A DNA stretch of 64,000 nucleotides, from positions 1 to 64,000 of the forward strand of contig VYDH01000014.1 of assembly GCA_009843525.1 (NCBI GenBank), read 5' to 3'. Position 1 is the stretch's first letter. Each line of letters starts with the position of its first letter. Below are positions 1 to 9,196 of the stretch, piece by piece. The DNA comes from Acidimicrobiales bacterium. Its GTDB lineage: Bacteria; Actinomycetota; Acidimicrobiia; Acidimicrobiales; Poriferisodalaceae. Below the pieces are notes generated by a model. That model did no database searches. It was given only the letters and a program-made list of their open reading frames with translations, and had not been told where the DNA came from. Both the position numbers and the translations under genes were made by a program.

Positions 1-50
1 AATGATGGCGCAACCGCCACAAAATCGCGACCAACTAACAACTCAGGACA

Positions 51-533
51 CTAGACGTCGGCGTTGAGAACCGTCGCCATGTACCGGTCAACCCCGCCGT
101 TGCCTTTTATTACGGCTTCGGTCCATGCCCGGCGCTCGAAGTCGACTACTTCGAGTTCCCACAGGCAGCCGATCAGGTCGCTGGTCTCGGGCTGGAAGTC
201 CGTGGGCGCATCATGGCCTGCGCGAAAGAGCTCGCTGCGCAGCAAGATGTCCTCGGCCCATCTGTTGACAAGCAGCCAGTTGGCGAGGCCGCCCTGGTGG
301 ATAATCAGGAAACCGTAGCGACCGGTGTTTGAGGTCTCGAGTCCTTCGAGGAGGCCATGCCCGACTCGTGCCGCCGCGGCTTCGACGTCAGGATCCAAGA
401 CGTCGTCGGACCGCTGGGGCATAGCGTTGATGCCGTAAGTCTTGAGGTGCCAGCCATGGACGGTCTGGGTGCTGAGGTGCCGGATCGGCCGCGGCCGGTA
501 GTCGCCTTCAGCTAGGTCGTTGGCGTGGTCCAT
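51..533 (-). CDS. Hypothetical protein, third gene of molybdoenzyme operon
   Basis: I do not recognise this 160-residue protein. It is soluble-looking, with no signal peptide or membrane segment, and rich in Trp and acidic residues, with a central stretch reading GFLIIHQGGLANWLL. I chose the ATG at 533 over an upstream ATG at 584. That shortens its overlap with the preceding NTF2-like gene to 22 bases, which suggests translational coupling. It is the last visible gene of a minus-strand operon headed by a molybdopterin oxidoreductase, so an accessory or pathway role in the same conversion is a reasonable inference only. Confidence 0.6.
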   Translation of the reverse strand: MDHANDLAEGDYRPRPIRHLSTQTVHGWHLKTYGINAMPQRSDDVLDPDVEAAAARVGHGLLEGLETSNTGRYGFLIIHQGGLANWLLVNRWAEDILLRSELFRAGHDAPTDFQPETSDLIGCLWELEVVDFERRAWTEAVIKGNGGVDRYMATVLNADV

Positions 534-925
534 GTCGACGATCGCTCCTCGTTCGTTGCCCACGTGTTGAAGTACGCCTCCCACCGTGCGCAGCGTCCGT
601 CCGCGGCGAGCGTGAGGATTTCAGCACCTCGCCCTTGCATCTGCGTGCCGGTCTCTGGGTCGGTCCAGTCGCCTTCCCACGTGCCGATCACGACGTTGTC
701 AACAACACTTCGCAGTGTCTTGGTCAGGGTGTAGTCGCGTTGTCGAGCGAATCTGGTTGTCAGGAACTGCTCGATGGCCGCTTGGCCGCGGATGGCCGGA
801 ACGTCGGCGAAGATCACCTCTGCGTCGTCGGTGAAACCTTCGAGGATGGATGGGATGTCTTGGGCGGAGAAGAGCTTCTCGTAGGTTCGAAGAAGCTCCC
901 AGGCCTCATGTTCTGAGATGGTCAC
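512..925 (-). CDS. SnoaL/NTF2-like fold protein
   Basis: This 137-residue protein has the layout of a SnoaL/nuclear-transport-factor-2 domain. An N-terminal helix (ELLRTYEKLFSAQD) is followed by a GFTDDAEVIFADVPAIRG segment and alternating beta strands ending in EAYFNTWA. Such folds form a conical pocket and act as small isomerases, hydrolases or binding proteins; the sequence does not reveal the substrate. Its ATG overlaps the stop of the upstream oxidoreductase as ATGA, so the two are almost certainly translated together. The last ten residues (after NEERS) look like non-conserved tail. Family confidence is good, specific function unknown. Confidence 0.75.
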   Translation of the reverse strand: MTISEHEAWELLRTYEKLFSAQDIPSILEGFTDDAEVIFADVPAIRGQAAIEQFLTTRFARQRDYTLTKTLRSVVDNVVIGTWEGDWTDPETGTQMQGRGAEILTLAADGRCARWEAYFNTWATNEERSSTWTTPTT

Positions 926-2982
926 GGAGTGCTGTGGTCCTTTCTTGTCAGCGGTTCGATCTGCACGACGTTGTCGTGGAAGACAGCTCCGCCTCCCATG
1001 TCGGAGTCGCGTTCGTCCACGGTCGCGTTGGCGTTCGAGCCTCCGGCGTTTGCTGGCCAGTGGCCTTTCGTCGTTGCAGCGACACCCTCTGGCACTGCGC
1101 CGGAGGTCCGTAGCGTCGCCGCGAAGCCGCCTCGATCGTTGAAGACGAACACCGCGGAGTCATTCTCTAAGCCACGCTGCATCGCGTCCTTGGCATTGAC
1201 CAGGATCGTGGGAGCGCCTTCACGGTCGCGGTGAAGTTCAGAGTTCGCGAACGTCGAGTTCAGAAAGTTGTGAGTGGCGGCAGATATCAGAACCAAACCG
1301 CGGTGATCGGATCGAGCGCGCACTCCCGCCGGCATGTATCCGGGCACAGGGTCGAGCCCTGCCTGCGCCATTCGCTCCGAGAAGAACTCGAGCTTCCCCG
1401 ATGGCGTCGGGAAGCCCTCTGCGAAGGGCACGAACGGTTCGGGGTAATTCAACCGGCTCCATCCGTGTCGCTTCAGATACTCGAGATCGATCCCGTGCAG
1501 GGATTGATCCGTGCTGTCGAGCACCGCCCGTGCGAGGTCTTCGTCGCTTTCGTAGAGACATGCGTGCTCGAGCCCGAGCGCACCGGCCAGGCGGCGGAAG
1601 AGCTCCGAGTTCGGGATCGCTTCTCCGGGCGGGTCAACTGCGGGCTCGTTCCACGAGAGGTACAGGTGGCCGTAGCTGTGTTGGAGGTCGGCGTGCTCGG
1701 TCTGCATGGTCGCTGGCAGCACGATGTCCGCGTACGCAGTCGTGTCAGTGTGGAAGTGTTCGGACACGACGACGAACAGATCGCCTCTGGCAAGCCCGTC
1801 GCGGACCCGTCGCTGGTCGGGATTGCTGGCGACAGGGTTGGCGTTATAGACGAACAGGTCTTTCACCGGAGGGTCATCAAGGTCCAATAGGGACGCAGCG
1901 AGTCGCGTCATGGAGAGATGACGTGTTCCTTCGGGGCGGAGGTCGTCGCGCCACAGCGCGTCCCAGCTGCCACCGAAGAATCCCCGCGTGTCATAGCACG
2001 CGCCTCCGCCAAGGCGGCCCCAGTCGCCGGTGACGCCGGGGATGCAGGTGATGGTTCGCGCGGCCATGCCGCCACCGGGGTGGCGCTGCATTCCCATGGC
2101 GAGGCGGATGCCTGTTGGCCGCCGCTCAGCCAACAGTGTCCCGACCGTTTCGATGTCGTCCGCGCCCAGCCCGGTGATCTCAGCGACGCGAGACGGCGGC
2201 GCATCGACAATGCGTGCACGAAACTCCTGCCAGCCCACGGTGTGTTTCGCGATGAACTCGGTGTCCTCGGCACCACGGCGTAGCACCACGTTGAGTAGGC
2301 CGAGTGCAAGCGCCGCGTCGGTTCCGGGCTGAGGCGCAAGATGAATGTCAGCCTGCTCTGCGGTTCGGGTTCGCACAGGATCGATGACAACCAACATTGC
2401 CCCATTGCGTCGCGCCTCGCGGATCGTCGGCCACAGATGGAGGTTCGTCGAGAGTGTGTTGGTGCCCCATAGCAATACCAACTTCGCGTGGCGGAGTGTT
2501 TCGGGGTCCATGCCGACCTGGTTGTGGCCGATCGTGTACCCGGTTCCGACTCCACCGGCGATCGTGCAGATTGTCATCTGATGTTGCGATGTGCCAAGGA
2601 CGTTCCACAGTCGTCGGCCCGCTCCAGCGAGGCCCTGGATCATGCCCATCGAACCCGTGCCGTAGTACGGCCAGATCGCCTCTGCCCCATACACGTTGAT
2701 CGTTTCGCGCCAGCGCGTGGCGATCTCTTCGATCGCGTCCTCCCAGGTGATGCGCTCGAACTCGCCGTCGCCCTTTCGGCCCACTCGTCGCAACGGATGG
2801 AGGATCCGTCGAGGGTCCGACGCGTGCTCGAGAAAGCTGTTCACCTTCACACACAGGCCACCCCGGGTGACGGGGTGCTTTCGATCTCCCCGGAGCCGGA
2901 CGGCTCGTCCGTCCTCCACCGTGACGACCCACGAACAGGTGTCTGGGCAATCGAGCGGGCAGTGCCCACGGACGGTAGTCAT
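922..2982 (-). CDS. Molybdopterin (bis-MGD) oxidoreductase, single subunit
   Basis: A 686-residue catalytic subunit of the DMSO-reductase superfamily. The N-terminus carries a 4Fe-4S motif (Cys8, Cys12, Cys16, Cys44), followed by the Mo-MGD domains. A cysteine in QMTICTIAGG (Cys139) sits where the molybdenum ligand is expected. Signature blocks include LLWGTNTLSTN, VIDPVRTRTAEQAD and the C-terminal MGD-binding TTKGHWPANAGGSNANATV region. There is no Tat signal, so it is probably cytoplasmic, and no adjacent Fe-S or membrane-anchor subunit is present. The substrate cannot be read from sequence. It heads an operon with an NTF2-like gene and an unknown gene, lies divergent to a MocR regulator, and has a paralogue at 5423-7441. 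Confidence 0.85.
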   Translation of the reverse strand: MTTVRGHCPLDCPDTCSWVVTVEDGRAVRLRGDRKHPVTRGGLCVKVNSFLEHASDPRRILHPLRRVGRKGDGEFERITWEDAIEEIATRWRETINVYGAEAIWPYYGTGSMGMIQGLAGAGRRLWNVLGTSQHQMTICTIAGGVGTGYTIGHNQVGMDPETLRHAKLVLLWGTNTLSTNLHLWPTIREARRNGAMLVVIDPVRTRTAEQADIHLAPQPGTDAALALGLLNVVLRRGAEDTEFIAKHTVGWQEFRARIVDAPPSRVAEITGLGADDIETVGTLLAERRPTGIRLAMGMQRHPGGGMAARTITCIPGVTGDWGRLGGGACYDTRGFFGGSWDALWRDDLRPEGTRHLSMTRLAASLLDLDDPPVKDLFVYNANPVASNPDQRRVRDGLARGDLFVVVSEHFHTDTTAYADIVLPATMQTEHADLQHSYGHLYLSWNEPAVDPPGEAIPNSELFRRLAGALGLEHACLYESDEDLARAVLDSTDQSLHGIDLEYLKRHGWSRLNYPEPFVPFAEGFPTPSGKLEFFSERMAQAGLDPVPGYMPAGVRARSDHRGLVLISAATHNFLNSTFANSELHRDREGAPTILVNAKDAMQRGLENDSAVFVFNDRGGFAATLRTSGAVPEGVAATTKGHWPANAGGSNANATVDERDSDMGGGAVFHDNVVQIEPLTRKDHSTP

Positions 2983-3140
2983 CGCTCCACCGTTGCCGCG
3001 CGACGACTTCTGCCGTCCGGGCCCGCCACTGTGCCCTCGATCACATGCACGCGTTCCTCCCGATCACTGCGCTCCTGCCAACGTAGCGACAAACTGGTGC
3101 TACTCTCAAGCCCAATTCGGGACAGAAACGCGGGACCACT
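2983..3140. promoter_or_regulatory. Divergent promoter region, molybdoenzyme operon / mocR
   Basis: This 158-base gap separates the minus-strand molybdoenzyme operon from the plus-strand MocR-type regulator. MocR proteins commonly bind such shared intergenic regions and control the divergent neighbour, so an operator here is expected. I could not identify a convincing repeated binding motif by eye. Confidence 0.4.
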
Positions 3141-4676
3141 TTGACGACCGAGCTTCACCTCTCGATTGACCGTTCGGCGTCGGTGCCGCGCCAGATTGCC
3201 GATCAGCTCCGCGTCATGATCGCCGCAGGAAACCTCAAGCGCGGCGTCCGTCTGCCTCCGACACGCACGTTGGCTACCGAACTCGGGGTCGGACGGCGCT
3301 CCGTCGTTGACGCGTTCGAACAGCTCATCGGCGAAGGTTGGCTCCGATCGACTCACGGATCAGGAACGTGGGTTGCCGACATCCGGCCCATTCCCCGCGC
3401 CGCAGACGACAACCCGGAGCTCTACCCAGAACCCGCCACGCCGCGCTTCGACCTCTACTCCGGCGAGGTCGACATCTCTGAGAAATTTCAAGACGCGTGG
3501 CGCTCCGCCGCTCGGCGAGTTCCGCTCGATGGCGTTCTCGCCCCCGACGTCGGCGAACATAGGCTCCGTGCCGCCATCACGCACCGGCTCAGTGCCGTCC
3601 GCGGCCTCACTGCTCATCCCGGTGAGGTCCTCATCACCGCGGGAACGACCGAGAGCATGTTGCTCATCGCTCTCGGTCTCGAGCTCAACCGTGGGTTGGG
3701 CATCGGAATGGAAGACCCCGGCTACCCCCGCACCACCGACGTCCTTCGCACGATCGGTGCCAAACTCCGCCCCATCCCGATCACCAGTGACGGCATCGAC
3801 ACGGCCGCGTTGCGAGCAGCCGCCCCCGAGCTGGCCGCCGTCGTAGTTTCGCCGAGCCACCAATACCCGATGGGCCACCGAATGCCAATCGCGTCGCGCC
3901 AAGAGATCATCGCCATCGGCAAACAGAGCCAAGTAACCATCATCGAGGACGACTATGACTCCGAGTTCCGCTATGGGGCTCCTCCCCTGCCTCCCCTTGC
4001 CACCCTCGATGCAGAAGTCATCTATCTCGGTACGCTCTCGAAGCTGCTCGCCCCGTCCATCCGCCTGTCCTACATCGTTGCCCGCGGTGCGCGCCTCGAC
4101 GCGCTGAAGCGAATCCGAACCGCCCTCGGCCCCACCGTCGCCAAACCGATCCAGCTCATCGTCGCCGATCTGCTCGAATCAGGTGAGCTCGACGCCCACG
4201 CGAGCCGACAGCGCCGACGTTACGCGCGCCGCCGCCACGACCTCGCCAACAGGTTCGACGACACGCCCGGAGTCGTTCGCATCAGCGGCCTCGATGCCGG
4301 CCTCCACGTCACCCTCGAGCTTGACGAACGGCTCGACGCGCCGGCCATCCAACGACAGCTCAAGTCTCAAGGCATCGCGGTCGGGACGTTGCATGACTGC
4401 CATCTCGACCCGACGACGGCGCGCCAAGGCCTGATCGTCATCTACTCAGGCCATGAACTGGATGACCTCGCGACCTGTGCGACAGCGATCCAAGACGTCA
4501 TCTCATCCGCCCAGCTGACAGAACGCGCCGACCTCCGCTCCCCCCCCAGCACCACACAGCGGCCGCCGCCTAACCACGTGTATCGCGCCATCAGCAGCCC
4601 ATCTCGAAACGAGAGCCAGCAGGACACACCCGAACAGGGTTTTGACGGTGGCGGGAATTGGGCCGCGACAAGTTGA
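3141..4676 (+). CDS. MocR/PdxR-type GntR-family transcriptional regulator
   Basis: A 511-residue fusion of a GntR winged helix (residues about 5-80, LPPTRTLATELGVGRRSVVDAFEQL) with a fold-type I aminotransferase-like domain. Conserved PLP-site blocks are SPSHQYPMGHRM, EDDYDSEFRY and GTLSKLLAPSIRLSY with the Schiff-base lysine at Lys301. Members sense PLP or an amine/amino-acid adduct and regulate neighbouring metabolic genes. The start is TTG. About 45 C-terminal residues after DVISSAQLT are Pro/Ser-rich, unlike the family, and run into a gene-poor scar, so the original 3' end may have been replaced by read-through sequence. The divergent molybdoenzyme operon is the likely target. Confidence 0.88.
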   Translation: MTTELHLSIDRSASVPRQIADQLRVMIAAGNLKRGVRLPPTRTLATELGVGRRSVVDAFEQLIGEGWLRSTHGSGTWVADIRPIPRAADDNPELYPEPATPRFDLYSGEVDISEKFQDAWRSAARRVPLDGVLAPDVGEHRLRAAITHRLSAVRGLTAHPGEVLITAGTTESMLLIALGLELNRGLGIGMEDPGYPRTTDVLRTIGAKLRPIPITSDGIDTAALRAAAPELAAVVVSPSHQYPMGHRMPIASRQEIIAIGKQSQVTIIEDDYDSEFRYGAPPLPPLATLDAEVIYLGTLSKLLAPSIRLSYIVARGARLDALKRIRTALGPTVAKPIQLIVADLLESGELDAHASRQRRRYARRRHDLANRFDDTPGVVRISGLDAGLHVTLELDERLDAPAIQRQLKSQGIAVGTLHDCHLDPTTARQGLIVIYSGHELDDLATCATAIQDVISSAQLTERADLRSPPSTTQRPPPNHVYRAISSPSRNESQQDTPEQGFDGGGNWAATS

Positions 4677-5422
4677 GCTGCATCAGCGCGCGACTTGATG
4701 AACCCAACCGTCCGCTGCGGGCTGGTCCAACCCGTCTCCGGGTCGACCACATGCCTGGCGTGAACTCGGCCCCTCGGAGCATCTACCGATGGCACGAACC
4801 TCCATCGGGCAGCCTGCGGCGAAACGAGCCCAAGCGGCTGCACCTCTAGACACTCAACACAAGGGCGAAGGACCTCAAGTGAGCTTCACCGGGACAGTCA
4901 GATTCTGACAGTCGTGCCCCCGAGGACACCTACGACACCAACTCGCGCGCCGCAAGCCCCCGTAAAGCCGACGTGACACCGCACGACAGCCAGAACCCCC
5001 CATTCGTGAGCCACACCCTCTTCGAAGTCCTGGAGGCCGACACTGAATATCGGGCCTACATCATGGGCGCCTACCAGTACTGCGGCGACGACGTCAACTG
5101 CACCGACACCCACGAAGGCCGAATCCACACCGTGAGCGACGCCACCCGCGAATCAGCCATCATCACCTTCCGCACACCCCGCAGCCGGCCCTTGTTCGCC
5201 CCAGCAACCCCCGGGCCGTCCGACAAATGATCCTCCGGGCGGTGCTGTGGTGGTGGCTGCTACTACGGTGTTGGCTGTCAGTCTGACGGTGTCGGCGGCG
5301 CAGACGCGGCGCTCGTCGCCTTCACGCTTCCTGGGCAGCAATGCTGGTGTGCCCTGATGAACCGTGACGAATCCGTGCTCGACGCCGACGGGTGACCCGG
5401 CGATCACTGGCCGAAGAGGAAC
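4677..5422. other. Gene-poor stretch with possible coding remnants
   Basis: About 746 bases between the MocR gene and the second molybdoenzyme hold no gene I can defend. Short open frames exist on both strands but look like chance or decay. The best candidate is the fibronectin-III-like fragment entered separately at 4973-5230. The stretch resembles a rearrangement scar within an island; no insertion-sequence ends or transposase fragments were recognised. Confidence 0.5.
4973..5230 (+). pseudogene. Possible remnant of a fibronectin type III-like domain
   Basis: The frame stays open from about 4883 to 5230. It contains FEVLEADTEYRAYIMGAYQY followed by a CGDDVNC loop and SAIITFRTP, reminiscent of the last strands of a fibronectin type III domain from a secreted protein. 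There is no convincing start or ribosome binding site (only a GTG at 4973), no signal peptide and no complete domain. I read it as a degenerate fragment of a larger surface-protein gene; it could also be chance. Confidence 0.25.
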
Positions 5423-7441
5423 TCAGCTCGCCGGTTCGAGGCTCACGTGGGTGCCGTGCACGGCGCTGCAGCCCGCAATGTCGGCCGAAATGTTCTCGTG
5501 CAGCGCGTTGACGTTGCACCCGTCTGGCTCCAGCTTCGGCCATCGCCCCTTGTAGGCCACCAGGACGCCCCGGGCAGCGACCTCCTCGATGTTTGCCTGC
5601 AGGGTGATCTGGCCGGCATCGTTGCGAAGGCGGACCGGGTCGCCGTCTGCGATGCCGAGATCGGCCGCGTCGGCTGGGTGAACGGTGACCGTCGCCGGAC
5701 CGGATCGCCGACCGATCATCCGGTCGTTGGCGTGGGAGTCGTTGAGCCGCCAGCGCGATGCCGGAGACAGCAGCCGGAACCGTCCGTCCTCGTCGGGCGT
5801 GTCGGCCGTCGCTGAGGGCACCAGATCAAGCCCGACTTCTACCGCCGCCTCCGACGCGATCTCGATGCGCCCCGAAGGCGTGCGGAACCGGCGATCTGCG
5901 AAGAAGTCGTGCGGCTCATCGGTGAGATAGACGTGACCCCGCTCGGCCAGCTCGGCATGGGAGAGCCCGAGGTCGAGCTGGTCCAAGAGCCGCTCGATGA
6001 GCACGTCGTCGGTCACATGCAGCTCGGGCTCGTCGTATCCCATCGCTGCTGCGAGTCGCCGGAAGATCTCCTGGTTCGGCAGCGACTCGCCGACGGGTTC
6101 GCGCACCTTGCGCTGAGCTCCGACGATCGGGTTCATGTAGCTGAAGGTGAGATCGTCGAATTCCAAGAAGCTGGCTGCGGGCAGGACGATGTCGGCGTAG
6201 TCGACGGTGTCGGTGGCGAAGCAGTCGACAACGACCGTGAACAGATCTTCCCGGCGGAACGCCTCGCGCAGCCTGAGCTGTTCGGCCGCTGACGCCAGCG
6301 GGTTGGTGTTCCAGCTGAACAGCGCACCAAAGCGGTCCGGATCCTCCAAGGCACCGGCGAGACCGATGTGGTTCAGCTTGGAGGGCTCGCCGTCAACCAG
6401 CGACGCGCCGGCGAGATCGTCGAAGTCGGCGCCCAGCATCGCTGCCGCGACGTTGAGGTAGCAGATGCCCGATCCGGGCTTGCCGATATTGCCGGTGAGC
6501 GTGGGCAGCAGGCCCACAGCGCGCATGACGTTGGCGCCGGTGCGCTGTCGCTGCAAGCCCTGACCCGCCCACAGCAGCGCAGGGCCCGAGGCATAGAGCT
6601 GTGCCGCTCGCCGGATCTGGACCGCGGGCACCCCCGTCTGCTGCTCGCCCCAATCGGCGGTGCAAGTCTCGATTGCGGGCAGGACGCTCTCGGCGCCCAG
6701 GACATGTGCCGCAATGAACTCGTCATCGAACGCTCCGAGGGCTCGCAGCTCATGCGCCATGGCGAACGCAAGCGCTGCGTCAGTGCCCGGGCGCAGCTGC
6801 AGATGAAGGTCGGCCCGCGCTGCGGTGTCGGTACGGATCGGATCGACCACGACGACCGCTCCGTCGAAGTCGCCGAGCCAGTGCTGGTCCATGTGGGGGC
6901 CGCTGTGAGACGGGTTCGCGCCCCACACCACAATGCACGACGAGTCCGCCGCGGTACGCGGGTCGAAACCGGCCACCGAGGTGCCGAACATCAACGTCCA
7001 TGCGATGTGGCCGGCCAGGTTGCAGATCGAATCCGGGTCGACCTCGGTGGCGCCGAGCCGGTTGAAGAACCGCATCGGGAACATGAACGCCACCATCGAC
7101 AGCGTCCCCGAATAGTGCGTATGCAGAACGCTGGCGGGCCCGCGTTCGTCAACCACCCGCTGGGTTCGTTCGGCCGTGTAAGCGAGGGCGGCTTCCCAGC
7201 TGATCGGCTCGAACGCGCCCTCGCCTTTCGGGCCGACCCGGCGGAGCGGGGCCGACAGGCGTTGGTCGGGGTCCTGCCACACGCCGTTGTACGCGGTCGC
7301 ACACTTGGTGCACAGCGTTCCCCGGTTGATCGGGTGATCGGGGTCGCCCCGCACGATCACCCTGCCATTCTTGCCTGAACGCACCACGATCCCGCAGTTG
7401 TCGTAGCAGTCACGGGGGCAATTCGTCCGCAGCTCCGTCAC
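5423..7441 (-). CDS. Molybdopterin (bis-MGD) oxidoreductase, paralogue
   Basis: A second 672-residue single-subunit DMSO-reductase-family enzyme. It has the same N-terminal 4Fe-4S spacing (Cys8, Cys12, Cys16, Cys44) and a candidate molybdenum-ligand cysteine in DSICNLAGHIAW (Cys140). Further family blocks are VVWGANPSHSG, VVDPIRTDTAARADLH and, near the C-terminus, YKGRWPKLEPDGCNVNALHE. It has no Tat signal and no partner subunits. It stands alone on the minus strand between the gene-poor scar and the integrase region. Similarity in length and architecture to the 922-2982 enzyme suggests old duplication or parallel acquisition, but the two differ too much for recent duplication. Substrate unknown. 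Confidence 0.85.
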   Translation of the reverse strand: MTELRTNCPRDCYDNCGIVVRSGKNGRVIVRGDPDHPINRGTLCTKCATAYNGVWQDPDQRLSAPLRRVGPKGEGAFEPISWEAALAYTAERTQRVVDERGPASVLHTHYSGTLSMVAFMFPMRFFNRLGATEVDPDSICNLAGHIAWTLMFGTSVAGFDPRTAADSSCIVVWGANPSHSGPHMDQHWLGDFDGAVVVVDPIRTDTAARADLHLQLRPGTDAALAFAMAHELRALGAFDDEFIAAHVLGAESVLPAIETCTADWGEQQTGVPAVQIRRAAQLYASGPALLWAGQGLQRQRTGANVMRAVGLLPTLTGNIGKPGSGICYLNVAAAMLGADFDDLAGASLVDGEPSKLNHIGLAGALEDPDRFGALFSWNTNPLASAAEQLRLREAFRREDLFTVVVDCFATDTVDYADIVLPAASFLEFDDLTFSYMNPIVGAQRKVREPVGESLPNQEIFRRLAAAMGYDEPELHVTDDVLIERLLDQLDLGLSHAELAERGHVYLTDEPHDFFADRRFRTPSGRIEIASEAAVEVGLDLVPSATADTPDEDGRFRLLSPASRWRLNDSHANDRMIGRRSGPATVTVHPADAADLGIADGDPVRLRNDAGQITLQANIEEVAARGVLVAYKGRWPKLEPDGCNVNALHENISADIAGCSAVHGTHVSLEPAS

Positions 7442-7537
7442 TTCCTACCTCCAAGGGTCATTGGACCATAGCCCCTGCTGAGACTGGCCCGGCGTTAGGT
7501 TCCGCGTCAACGTGACGTTGCTGTCAGCGGAGACTCT

Positions 7538-7903
7538 CTAGGGTGGCGTCCCGGACGCCCACCATTCAGTCGGAGTGGTCGTGGTGGTCGTAGGGGGCGT
7601 CGTAGTCGTCTCCGATGCGCATGGCTTCAGCGCCATAGAGACCACGCCGCCATTCGACCAATACCAAAAGTCGGCGTCAACCTCGTCGAACGCATAGAAC
7701 GCCAATTCGTCGTACACGAGAGACTGGATGAGCGTGCCCAGCACGGTGCGATCCCTGGTGAGCTTGACTGAGTGGATCGCTTCACCGGGCACAACGAAAT
7801 TGCTGTCTGAGTCGTTGCGGGCTATCTCCTGGCACATTCGGTGCCCTCCGGCGCCACTTCTGCGGTTGCGATCCTCGATGTTGTTCGCCTCCTCTGTGGT
7901 CAT
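7538..7903 (-). CDS. Hypothetical protein overlapping integrase 3' end
   Basis: A 121-residue frame whose middle (SLVYDELAFYAFDEVDADFW) looks like genuine protein sequence and whose tail is a Thr/Pro-rich linker ending near TPTEWWASG. It has no signal peptide and matches no family I know. Its 5' part overlaps the integrase frame by 122 bases on the same strand in another frame, so at least one of the two ends is not native. It may be a truncated secreted-protein gene joined here by the integration event. Confidence 0.35.
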   Translation of the reverse strand: MTTEEANNIEDRNRRSGAGGHRMCQEIARNDSDSNFVVPGEAIHSVKLTRDRTVLGTLIQSLVYDELAFYAFDEVDADFWYWSNGGVVSMALKPCASETTTTPPTTTTTTPTEWWASGTPP

Positions 7904-9137
7904 TACAGCTAGGACTGAATCGCTCGCTCACTTGACGGAGCTCATCAAGCGGATGCGGCAGCCGATTGGCCGGGGAGGCCCGGCTGCACGCACCCACGTA
8001 GTCGGCCCAGTCCTGCATGAGTTGGCGGCGCTGCTCGAAGAGGTCTGAGCGGACATAGGCGGCCTCGACGCTGTTGCCGATGACATGGGCGAGTGCGGCC
8101 TCGCCGACAGCCCAGGGCACTGAGGTCTGCTCGATGCACCAAGTCTTGAATGAAGAACGGAAGCCGTGTGCGGTGGAGTCGATGCCAGCAGTGCGGAGCA
8201 CTTTCAGCAGCGCTTCCCAGCTCAGGGGCTGGCCGGCTCGCAGCGGGCTCGGGAACACGAGGCCGCTGCCGTCGCGCAGCTCCGCCGCTTCTTCGAGGAC
8301 CCCGAGCGCTTGGCGGCTGAGTGGCACTCGATGTTCGCCGTTGGCCTTCATGCGATCCGCCGGGATCGTCCAGGTGGCGCCCGGCAAGTCGAACTCCTCC
8401 CAACGGGCACCCCTCGCCTCGCCGCTTCGCGTCGCCGTGAGTATCAGCAGCCGCAGGCACAGCTTGGATGCCAACGACGCCTGGGAACCACCGATTGTCC
8501 GCAGCGCAGCGGGCACGTCGACGTAGGAGAGCGCTCGCTGGTGGTTCTTCGTCTTGGTCATCGACGGCAGCGCCCCATTGATGACCTCACCCGCGGGATT
8601 GACGTCGATCCAGCCGTGGGCGGTGCCGTACTCGAGCACCTTGCGGACTCGCTGGCGAACCCGGCGCGCCGTTTCCGGCTTGACGGTCCAGACAGGCAGC
8701 AGGACGCTCAGCACGTCGGCTCGCTGTATGCGGTGCAGGGGCACGTCACCGAGGCTCTCGAATGCATAGCGCTCGAGACTGGCGAGCCACTCCCGCGCCG
8801 CTTGCTCATTGCGCCAGCGCGGCAGGTTCATCTCGTGGACGATGCGCGCCGCCGCGGCGAAAGTCGGGATCCCGCTCCGGCGTGAGGCCGTAACCGGATC
8901 GTCGCCCCCGGCCGCGTGAGCACGCAATTCCGCTGCCCGCAGGCGGGCGTCGGCGAGACTCACGTCGGGGTAGCCCCCGATGCCGATGTCTCGCTGCTTG
9001 CCGTCTGCAGTTGCCCGAACGACCCATGACCGCGCGCCGGAAGCCTTGACGATGAGTGACAGACCACCGCCGTCAGCGTGCTTTCCGCGTGGCGCATGTT
9101 CGACGAGCTTGGCAGCCAGCCGCTTGGTAGCCCGCAT
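7782..9137 (-). CDS. P4-type tyrosine integrase
   Basis: A site-specific tyrosine recombinase (451 residues as open). The N-terminus has the DUF4102-type arm-binding domain (KHADGGGLSLIVKASGARSW, IGIGGYPDVSLADAR). The core-binding domain follows at about 90-190. The catalytic residues are visible: Arg237 in TATRSGEARG, Lys264, His324-x2-Arg327 in HGFRSSF, His351 and nucleophile Tyr361 in AAYVRSDLFEQRR. The family normally stops soon after QDWADY, so the last roughly 65 residues are probably read-through into foreign sequence. The gene reads away from tRNA-Ala, whose 3' end is 138 bases upstream, the classic layout of a tRNA-integrated island. Confidence 0.9.
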   Translation of the reverse strand: MRATKRLAAKLVEHAPRGKHADGGGLSLIVKASGARSWVVRATADGKQRDIGIGGYPDVSLADARLRAAELRAHAAGGDDPVTASRRSGIPTFAAAARIVHEMNLPRWRNEQAAREWLASLERYAFESLGDVPLHRIQRADVLSVLLPVWTVKPETARRVRQRVRKVLEYGTAHGWIDVNPAGEVINGALPSMTKTKNHQRALSYVDVPAALRTIGGSQASLASKLCLRLLILTATRSGEARGARWEEFDLPGATWTIPADRMKANGEHRVPLSRQALGVLEEAAELRDGSGLVFPSPLRAGQPLSWEALLKVLRTAGIDSTAHGFRSSFKTWCIEQTSVPWAVGEAALAHVIGNSVEAAYVRSDLFEQRRQLMQDWADYVGACSRASPANRLPHPLDELRQVSERFSPSCNDHRGGEQHRGSQPQKWRRRAPNVPGDSPQRLRQQFRCAR

Positions 9138-9139
9138 GC

Positions 9140-9196
9140 AGTTCCCTTTTCGAGTTCGCTTTTTCTTGGGGAACTCACGCTACGACATGGGAACTC
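9140..9196. promoter_or_regulatory. Repeated GGGAACTC motifs upstream of integrase
   Basis: Two direct copies of GGGAACTC (9169-9176 and 9189-9196) lie 20 bp apart, with an inverted AGTTCCC at 9140-9146, all between the integrase start and the tRNA gene. Spacing by two helical turns suits arm-type integrase sites or an excisionase/repressor operator. This is inference from pattern and position only. Confidence 0.4.

Noticed and set aside
4442-4843. 133-residue minus-strand frame at the MocR 3' end
   Set aside because: Half is antisense to MocR, there is no family match and no start signal; treated as chance.
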